Assembly: GCA_005883365.1 (NCBI GenBank)
Contig: VAXA01000182.1
Span: 1 to 10,969 of the forward strand
Direction of reading: 5' to 3'
Source of the DNA: Actinomycetota bacterium
Lineage (GTDB): Bacteria; Actinomycetota; Thermoleophilia; Gaiellales; Gaiellaceae
Length of the DNA stretch: 10,969 bases
Position 1 is the first letter of the stretch. Each line of letters starts with the position of its first letter. The position numbers were made by a program, and so were the translations under genes. The notes beneath the pieces were generated by a model. The model was not told the DNA's origin and did not search any database. It worked only from the letters and a program-made list of their open reading frames with translations. Shown here piece by piece: positions 7,002 through 10,969 of this stretch.

Positions 7002-7244
7002 CTAGCCCAGCGCAGGAACGCCGCCGGCCAGCTCCGTTCGCCGGCGGCAGTCCGGCGACCGGACCGCCTGGCCGGCCTGCCTCAGATTCGCGAACTCCGC
7101 GGGTAGGAGCAGCACCCGCCGCCCGCAGTCGCGGCCGCACTCGCAGAGGAACTCGCCCGGCAGGTCGGGCTCAGCCGACTCGAGCAGGTCGTAGATCCGG
7201 TTGTTCACCTCGCGGAAGAGGCGGGAGTGCCGATGGCGGCTCAC
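7002..7244 (-). CDS. Small Cys-motif protein (CxCxxxC), unknown function
   Basis: An 80-residue soluble protein starting at GTG 7244 (VSRHRHSRLFREVNNRIYDL). The N-terminal half is an amphipathic helix. The centre reads GEFLCECGRDCGRRVLLLPAEF: C34, C36 and C40, with C66 later. The order 'helix, FLCECG..C..R, then a hydrophobic L.L...E segment' matches, from memory, small uncharacterised actinobacterial proteins. The clustered Cys residues look like a metal- or redox-binding knuckle. Coding status is supported by sensible composition that stops at the GTG: residues farther upstream in this frame are antisense to the peroxiredoxin gene and look like noise. It is divergent from the peroxiredoxin gene and 40 bases upstream of the cyclase/ATPase gene on the same strand, so it may act with either. 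There is no clear Shine-Dalgarno; a CATGCT box (7251-7256, minus strand) is six bases upstream. The function is not known. Confidence 0.72.
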   Translation of the reverse strand: MSRHRHSRLFREVNNRIYDLLESAEPDLPGEFLCECGRDCGRRVLLLPAEFANLRQAGQAVRSPDCRRRTELAGGVPALG

Positions 7245-7377
7245 AGCCGGAGCATGCTCGTTCGCGACAACGCACAGGAAGCGGAAGCACCGCGGGCTTA
7301 CGGACGTTTTACGCGTTGGTCGTCGCGGTTGCGACGCGTTCGCTGCGGCCGCTAGGGTCGCCCGAAAAGGAGGAGAG
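7245..7377. promoter_or_regulatory. Divergent promoter region of the peroxiredoxin and Cys-motif genes
   Basis: On the plus strand TTGCGA (7329-7334) and TAGGGT (7353-7358), 18 bases apart, form a plausible promoter for the peroxiredoxin gene. A strong ribosome binding site AAGGAGGAG (7367-7375) lies directly before ATG 7378. A perfect hairpin, CGTCGC-GGTT-GCGACG (7321-7336), covers the -35 box, and ACGCGT occurs twice (7311-7316 and 7335-7340). Such symmetry over a promoter could be a regulator site, though GC-rich palindromes also arise by chance. Confidence 0.45.
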
Positions 7378-8046
7378 ATGGGACTGAAGATCGGCGACAC
7401 GGCGCCCGACTTCGAGGCGGAGACGACGGAGGGCACGATCCACTTCCACGACTGGCTCGGCGATTCGTGGGCGGTGCTGTTCTCGCACCCGAAGGACTTC
7501 ACGCCCGTGTGTACGACCGAGCTCGGATACATGGCGAACATCAAGGCCGAGTTCGACCGTCGCAACGTCAAGATCATCGGCCTCTCCGTCGACTCGGCGG
7601 GAGACCACGAGGCATGGGCGCGGGACATCGAAGAGACGCAGGGAACGGCGCCCAATTATCCGCTCATCGGTGACCCGTACCTCACGATCGCAACGCTCTA
7701 CGACATGCTCCCGGCCGGCACATCCGGCGACGCGAAGGACCGGACGCCCGCCGACAACCAGACCGTCCGCAACGTGTTCGTGATCGGGCCGGACAAGAAG
7801 ATCAAGCTGATCCTCGTCTATCCGATGACGACGGGCCGGAACTTCGACGAGGTGCTGCGCGTAATCGACTCGCTCCAACTCACGGCGCAGCACAAGGTGT
7901 CGACCCCGGCCAACTGGCAGCAGGGCGACGACGTGATCATCGCGGGCTCGGTCTCGAACGACGAGGCGAAGGAGCTGTTCGGCGAGTGGGAGGAGCCGAA
8001 GCCGTACATCCGGATCGTCCCCGATCCGTCCAAGGTGCCCGCCTAG
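7378..8046 (+). CDS. 1-Cys peroxiredoxin (Prx6-type)
   Basis: A 222-residue thiol peroxidase that reduces hydrogen peroxide and organic hydroperoxides in the cytoplasm. The active-site motif PKDFTPVCTTE (residues 38-48) has P38, T42 and the peroxidatic C45; the supporting Arg is R131 (TVRNVFVI). C45 is the only Cys in the protein, so no resolving Cys exists and an external thiol must reduce it, as in the Prx6 subgroup. The long C-terminal part (VSTPANWQQGDDVII, residues 174-188, and EEPKPYIRIVPDPSK) is also Prx6-specific and forms the dimer arm. The frame is open further upstream, but ATG 7378 has an excellent AAGGAGGAG ribosome binding site and begins directly with the GLKIGDTAPDF strand. 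A thioredoxin-reductase-like gene lies near the right edge, but nothing shows that it reduces this enzyme. Transcription probably ends at, or is dampened by, the hairpin at 8071-8100. Confidence 0.97.
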   Translation: MGLKIGDTAPDFEAETTEGTIHFHDWLGDSWAVLFSHPKDFTPVCTTELGYMANIKAEFDRRNVKIIGLSVDSAGDHEAWARDIEETQGTAPNYPLIGDPYLTIATLYDMLPAGTSGDAKDRTPADNQTVRNVFVIGPDKKIKLILVYPMTTGRNFDEVLRVIDSLQLTAQHKVSTPANWQQGDDVIIAGSVSNDEAKELFGEWEEPKPYIRIVPDPSKVPA

Positions 8047-8070
8047 CCCTGAGCGCTTTGACATAGCAAC

Positions 8071-8100
8071 CGCGCCGGCGCCTCGTTTGGCGCTGGCGCG
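8071..8100 (+). terminator. GC-rich hairpin after the peroxiredoxin gene (possible terminator)
   Basis: CGCGCCGGCGCC (8071-8082), a 6-base loop TCGTTT, then GGCGCTGGCGCG (8089-8100) form a 12-pair stem with a single G-U. It starts 24 bases after the peroxiredoxin stop. No T-run follows, so it may be a weak or factor-dependent terminator, an mRNA-stabilising 3' structure, or an attenuator ahead of the small membrane-protein gene. A TTGACA hexamer (8058-8063) sits just upstream but has no -10 box at normal spacing. Confidence 0.45.
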
Positions 8101-8143
8101 AACACGGTAGAAACGCGGCAGTCGGCACGAGGAGGTGGCTGTT

Positions 8144-8329
8144 GTGCTGCACGTCCACAGGCCGCATGATCTGCACCCGCATCTGCCGCATCCGCATGTC
8201 CATCCGGGTTTCGACGAGCACCCGTGGCGGATGGTGCCCGTCACACTCGGGACGATCGTCCTCCTGGTAACGGTGCTGATCGTCGTCTGCTTCGCGGTAG
8301 CGAAGGCCTTGACCGGGCGCGCGTACTAA
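8144..8329 (+). CDS. Histidine-rich single-span membrane miniprotein, unknown function
   Basis: A 61-residue protein with a hydrophilic N-terminus holding nine His in the first 26 residues (LHVHRPHDLHPHLPHPHVHP, residues 2-21, plus H26), mostly in H-x-H and H-P repeats. One hydrophobic helix follows (about residues 31-54, VPVTLGTIVLLVTVLIVVCF) with a short basic tail (KALTGRAY). The start at GTG 8144 is chosen because GAGGAGGT (8129-8136) is seven bases upstream, ideal spacing; the other GTG in frame (8135) lies inside that ribosome binding site. The His cluster suggests binding of zinc, copper, nickel or similar at the membrane face, or a pH-sensitive segment. By the positive-inside rule the topology is unclear, since the tail has K and R while the N-terminus also has R. 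It lies between the peroxiredoxin and c-di-GMP genes, 58 bases from the latter. I do not recognise a family. Confidence 0.68.
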   Translation: MLHVHRPHDLHPHLPHPHVHPGFDEHPWRMVPVTLGTIVLLVTVLIVVCFAVAKALTGRAY

Positions 8330-8387
8330 AAGCCCGATACCCCTTCCGGGGGAGCCGGACTAGCCCCATCTGGCCGATTTCGTCCTC

Positions 8388-10112
8388 GTGTCCGCGGTGC
8401 CGGTTGCTTTCCGGGGGTCCGACGACGACCGCCCGACCCCTGACGAGGTTGCTCGTCGTTACCGCACGCTGATCGAGCAGCTGCCACTCGTCGTCTACGT
8501 CGACGAGCTCGACGCGGTCAGCTCGAACATCTTCACGAGCCGGCAGATCGAACCGCTCCTGGGCTACAGCGTCGAGGAATGGGCGTCGGAGGCCGATCTG
8601 TTCTCACGCCTGCTCCACCCGGACGACCGTGACCGGGTGCTCGCCTCCCACGCGCACACGCAGGAGACGCACGAGCCCCTCAGCCTCGAGTACCGCCTGA
8701 TCGCCCGTGACGGGCGCGTCGTCTGGCTCCGGGACGAGGGCGTGGTCGTGCTCGACGAGCACGGGCAGCCTCTCCACCTGCAGGGCTACCTCCTCGACAT
8801 CACGCGCGAGCGCGAGGCGGAGATACAGCTTCGGCAGCTCGCGCTCTACGACCCGCTGACCGGCCTCGCGAATCGCGCCTTCTTCCACGAACGGCTCCGC
8901 CACGCCGTCATGCTCCGGCACGACGACGAGCACGGGACCGGGCTCCTCTACATCGACCTCGACGACTTCAAGGGGATCAACGACCGCTGGGGCCACGACC
9001 TCGGCGACGACGTGCTGCACGAGATCGGCAGGCGGATCGAGCAGTCGGTGCGACCCGGCGACACGGCCGCCCGCCTCGGCGGTGACGAGTTCGCGGTCGT
9101 CCTGACCGAACCCGTCACGCCCGAGGACGCCGTGGGCGTGGCCGAGCGGCTGCTCGAGGAGATCGGCAAGCCGCTGGAGAGCGGCTCGGGGGCGCTCTAC
9201 ACGAGCGCGAGCATCGGCATCGCTTTCGGCAGCGACGACGAGACGCTGCTCAAGGAGGCCGATATCGCGATGTACCGGGCGAAGGGCCATCCCGAGATCG
9301 GCTATGCGTTCTTCGAGCCGAAGCTCGATCGCGTCGCCGTCGAGCGTTCGCAGAGGATCGCCGAGCTACGAGAGGGAATCGTCCGCGGCGAGTTCCGGCT
9401 CGACTACCAGGCGGTCGTCGATCTCGACCAGTACGAGATCATCGGCTACGAGGCACTCGTGCGCTGGGAGCACCCGACCGCGGGCGAGCTTCCGCCCGGC
9501 GAGTTCATTCCCCTCGCCGAGGAGACGGGCCTTATCGTCGGTCTGGGCGAGTGGGTGCTGACGGAGGCGTGCACGGAGGCCACGCGCCTCTGCCGTCTGC
9601 ACGGTCGCCCGATGCACATGTCGGTGAACGTCTCGGCCCGCCAGCTGCACCACCCCGACTTCCTCCGCCACGTCCACCGCGCGCTCGACTCGTCGGCGCT
9701 GCTGCCGAGCCTCCTCACCCTCGAGCTCACGGAGAGCACGCTGCTCGCGTCCGACGAGCGCGTCGCCCAGACGCTCCAGACGATCAAGGAGCTCGGTGTC
9801 GTCCTCGCCCTCGACGATTTCGGGACGGGCTATGCGTCGCTCTCGTATCTGCGGCAGTTCCCGATCGACGTAGTCAAGATCGACCGGAGCTTCACGGCGA
9901 ACGTCGCCAGCGAGGACGGCGACCTCGTACTCCTCAAGGGCATCATCGACCTCGGCCACGCGCTCGAGCTCAACCTCGTCGCCGAGGGAATCGAGACCTC
10001 CCAGCAGCACACGATCGTGCGCAAGCTCGGGTGCCAGCAGGCGCAGGGTTTCTACTTCGGCCGGCCTTCTCACCCGGCCCAGCGAGACCTCGACGCCGTC
10101 AGCCCGGTCTAG
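8388..10112 (+). CDS. PAS-GGDEF-EAL c-di-GMP turnover protein
   Basis: A 574-residue cytoplasmic protein with no membrane segment. A PAS_3-type sensor domain spans residues ~23-140 (LLGYSVEEW, LLHPDDRDRV, YRLIARDGRVVWLRDEG, LQGYLLDIT). The GGDEF domain (~150-312) has metal Asp D190 (YIDLDDFK), N198 and an intact GGDEF at 231-235. The allosteric inhibitory site RPGD (222-225) lies exactly five residues before it, so product inhibition is expected. The EAL domain (~322-565) has E355-A-L, N414, E446, D476/D477 (DDFGTGYASL), K497 and E533 with E536, plus Q553, so c-di-GMP hydrolysis is also likely. The protein should be bifunctional, with the PAS domain setting the balance; its ligand is not visible. 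The start is GTG 8388, with a second in-frame GTG at 8397 and no strong ribosome binding site at either. Its stop is 15 bases from the stop of the converging GFA gene. Confidence 0.97.
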   Translation: MSAVPVAFRGSDDDRPTPDEVARRYRTLIEQLPLVVYVDELDAVSSNIFTSRQIEPLLGYSVEEWASEADLFSRLLHPDDRDRVLASHAHTQETHEPLSLEYRLIARDGRVVWLRDEGVVVLDEHGQPLHLQGYLLDITREREAEIQLRQLALYDPLTGLANRAFFHERLRHAVMLRHDDEHGTGLLYIDLDDFKGINDRWGHDLGDDVLHEIGRRIEQSVRPGDTAARLGGDEFAVVLTEPVTPEDAVGVAERLLEEIGKPLESGSGALYTSASIGIAFGSDDETLLKEADIAMYRAKGHPEIGYAFFEPKLDRVAVERSQRIAELREGIVRGEFRLDYQAVVDLDQYEIIGYEALVRWEHPTAGELPPGEFIPLAEETGLIVGLGEWVLTEACTEATRLCRLHGRPMHMSVNVSARQLHHPDFLRHVHRALDSSALLPSLLTLELTESTLLASDERVAQTLQTIKELGVVLALDDFGTGYASLSYLRQFPIDVVKIDRSFTANVASEDGDLVLLKGIIDLGHALELNLVAEGIETSQQHTIVRKLGCQQAQGFYFGRPSHPAQRDLDAVSPV

Positions 10113-10137
10113 GCGGAAGTGCCGCGCCTAGCGCGGC
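10110..10137. terminator. Overlapping hairpins between converging genes (possible bidirectional terminator)
   Basis: The short gap between the PAS-GGDEF-EAL stop and the GFA stop can fold in two mutually exclusive ways. One is GCCGCGC (10121-10127) with GCGCGGC (10131-10137) around a CTA loop. The other is TAGGCG (10110-10115) with CGCCTA (10125-10130). The first is the stronger and is followed by TT only. Position suggests termination on both strands; the lack of a T-run keeps confidence low. Confidence 0.4.
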
Positions 10138-10544
10138 TTGCCTTCGGGGTAGCGCTCGAGGCCGTCATCGGGGATCGGCTCCCATTCGCAGGCGTAGTCG
10201 ACGAACGTGCGCCACTGAGGCCGGATCCCGTGGCCCGGGTCGAAGAGCCCCAGCCGGACGCTCCCTACGTCGCCCGTATCCGGGTACTTGCTCCAGAGTG
10301 CGCTGCCGCAGGCCGAGCAGAAGCACTTCGGCCAGCCGTCTCCGGGCGCGTACTCCCGCACGAGCTCCTCGCCGGTGAGCAGCCGGAAGGAGCCGGGCTC
10401 GATCCGCGCCTGCGCAGAAGCCGCCGTGCCCGTCCGGCGCTGGCAGCGCGTGCAGTGGCAGTACCCTGCGCCCAGCGGCTCCTCCGTGATCTCGAAGCGC
10501 ACGCCTCCGCACATGCAGTGCCCGGTGTACGGAGGCCCGCTCAC
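10128..10544 (-). CDS. GFA/CENP-V family zinc protein (glutathione-dependent formaldehyde-activating enzyme-like)
   Basis: A 138-residue protein with the full Cys signature of the GFA fold: C10-x-C12 (HCMCGGVRFEI), C29-x-C31-x-x-C34 (YCHCTRCQRRTG) and C74-x-C76-x-x-C79 (CFCSACGSALW). In the founding family member these bind a structural and a more labile zinc. That enzyme was described as helping glutathione add to formaldehyde, but many homologues lack a proven reaction and actinobacteria usually use other thiols, so the substrate is open. The start GTG 10544 is chosen because it overlaps the upstream stop as GTGA and begins right before the first Cys strand (SGPPYTGHCMC). The frame stays open 26 codons further upstream, but that part lies over the zinc-finger gene and looks like noise. 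It is last in an operon with the UBP zinc finger and a thioredoxin-reductase-like protein, which suggests thiol or aldehyde detoxification. Confidence 0.93.
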   Translation of the reverse strand: MSGPPYTGHCMCGGVRFEITEEPLGAGYCHCTRCQRRTGTAASAQARIEPGSFRLLTGEELVREYAPGDGWPKCFCSACGSALWSKYPDTGDVGSVRLGLFDPGHGIRPQWRTFVDYACEWEPIPDDGLERYPEGKPR

Positions 10545-10861
10545 TGCATGAGCGGCGACGGCGGGATGCGGGTCTCGCCGGAGATCCCCTCGATCATGAG
10601 GGCAACCTCGTCCGTGTAGCACCAGCTCCAGTCCTCACCGGGCTCGAGCGAGCGGACGATCGGATGGTCTGTCGCATGGTGGTGGGCGGTCGCGTGACGG
10701 CTCGGAGAGCTGTCGCAACAACCGACGTGGCCGCAGGTGAGGCAGATGCGCAGGTGGAGCCACTTGCCGCCGCTGCGGAGGCAGTCCTCGCAGCCCTCCA
10801 CCTCGGGGGGTAGCTCGCGCACTGCGACTTCGTCGAGGTGGGTGCAATCGCGCGCGCTCAC
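10541..10861 (-). CDS. UBP-type zinc finger protein
   Basis: A 106-residue protein that is almost only a ZnF-UBP domain. The zinc ligands run C6-x-H8, C24-x-x-C27, C40-x-x-C43, C48/C49, then H56, H60 and H66 in the CDSSPSRHATAHHHATDHP region. The tail has the family hallmark HPIVRSLEPGEDWSWCYTDE (residues 66-85). In eukaryotic USP5 and HDAC6 this domain grips the free C-terminal Gly-Gly of ubiquitin. Bacterial copies are common in actinobacteria, where the ligand is unknown. The start is GTG 10861, which forms a 4-base GTGA overlap with the stop of the thioredoxin-reductase-like gene; the downstream GFA gene begins with another GTGA overlap. Such coupling implies fixed stoichiometry and a shared task with the reductase, perhaps docking it to a protein or peptide tail, which is inference. 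Confidence 0.92.
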   Translation of the reverse strand: MSARDCTHLDEVAVRELPPEVEGCEDCLRSGGKWLHLRICLTCGHVGCCDSSPSRHATAHHHATDHPIVRSLEPGEDWSWCYTDEVALMIEGISGETRIPPSPLMQ

Positions 10862-10969
10862 CGGACTCCCGCGAGTTGCGCCGCGAGATGCTCGTGCACG
10901 AACTGCACCGCCATCGCGCCCTCTCCCACGGCCGTTGCGCAGCGTTTCGTCGAGCCCGATCGGACGTCG
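10858..10969 (-). CDS. Thioredoxin-reductase-like FAD oxidoreductase, C-terminal fragment (cut by the right edge)
   Basis: The last 36 codons of a gene that enters from the right edge. The frame reads DVRSGSTKRCATAVGEGAMA followed by VQFVHEHLAAQLAGVR and stop (TGA 10860-10858). This matches the C-terminal FAD-binding end of thioredoxin-reductase-type flavoproteins: D-V-R with a basic residue following, an A-V/A-x-GEGA/S segment contacting FAD, then a helix with A-V...H-x-Y/H-L. Such tails occur in stand-alone thioredoxin reductases and in proteins where the reductase is fused to a response-regulator or cyclic-nucleotide-binding domain; which type this is cannot be told here. Its stop overlaps by four bases the GTG of the UBP zinc finger gene. 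Confidence 0.8.
   Translation of the reverse strand, partial: DVRSGSTKRCATAVGEGAMAVQFVHEHLAAQLAGVR

Noticed and set aside
7201..7377. A 59-residue N-terminal extension of the peroxiredoxin.
   Set aside because: It is not peroxiredoxin-like and overlaps the Cys-motif gene. ATG 7378 has a near-perfect ribosome binding site.
4670..7387. A 905-codon open frame on the plus strand.
   Set aside because: It is antisense to the cyclase/ATPase gene, which has every expected motif. The plus-strand frame shows low-complexity R/E/L/A-rich sequence with no domain and runs across the intergenic region into the peroxiredoxin start. It is a codon-bias shadow.
7309..8244. A 311-codon minus-strand frame over the peroxiredoxin and the His-rich gene.
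   Set aside because: It is antisense to a gene with a clear active site and ribosome binding site, and no family features are seen.
8340..8351. A CCCC-TTCC-GGGG mini-hairpin before the c-di-GMP gene, considered as part of a riboswitch or a terminator.
   Set aside because: The stem has only four pairs with no T-run, and nothing around it resembles a conserved c-di-GMP riboswitch core.
10545..10622. A 26-residue N-terminal extension of the GFA-family protein starting at 10622.
   Set aside because: The extension lies inside the UBP zinc-finger gene in another frame and looks random. The GTG at 10544 in the GTGA overlap begins directly at the family's first strand.

Overview
The window is high-GC, densely packed DNA that reads as an actinobacterial chromosome. 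GTG starts are frequent, genes often overlap by 1-4 bases, and long antisense frames stay open because of codon bias. The mix of genes (zinc-ribbon/cyclase/AAA ATPase/TPR giant protein, 1-Cys peroxiredoxin, UBP zinc finger next to a thioredoxin-reductase-like enzyme, small lineage-type proteins) suggests a deep-branching actinobacterium, perhaps of Thermoleophilia type. That placement is inference from protein style, not from a marker gene. I see no rRNA, tRNA, CRISPR array, insertion sequence or phage gene.

Left part (1-3074), cell-surface functions. On the minus strand an extended-SDR nucleotide-sugar epimerase/dehydratase overlaps by one base the start of a family-2 glycosyltransferase that runs off the left edge. 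Divergent from them is a polytopic membrane protein of the YbhN/AglD (MprF transmembrane-domain) family. It converges, with overlapping stop codons, on a sulfotransferase-like gene. Together they look like part of a surface glycan or glycolipid region.

Middle part (3075-7244). A small secreted protein of unknown function has its own promoter, with a dyad next to the -35 box. It converges across a strong bidirectional hairpin terminator on a 1062-residue protein with a zinc ribbon, a class III adenylate cyclase domain, an AAA/STAND ATPase and a helical repeat region. An 80-residue Cys-motif protein, missed if only long ORFs are considered, lies 40 bases upstream of the cyclase on the same strand.

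Right part (7245-10969). A 1-Cys peroxiredoxin is transcribed divergently from the Cys-motif gene. It is followed on the plus strand by a 61-residue His-rich single-span membrane protein and a PAS-GGDEF-EAL protein whose diguanylate cyclase, inhibitory-site and phosphodiesterase motifs are all intact. Converging from the right edge is a tightly coupled minus-strand operon: the C-terminus of a thioredoxin-reductase-like flavoprotein, a UBP-type zinc finger protein, and a GFA/CENP-V-family zinc protein. The last two genes each start inside a GTGA overlap with the gene before.

Two themes recur: nucleotide second messengers (a cAMP-type cyclase and c-di-GMP turnover) and thiol/redox chemistry (peroxiredoxin, thioredoxin-reductase-like protein, GFA protein, Cys-rich small protein). 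Nothing here is a clearly new multi-gene system. The least explained items are the two small proteins, the operator-like dyad and the UBP zinc finger operon.
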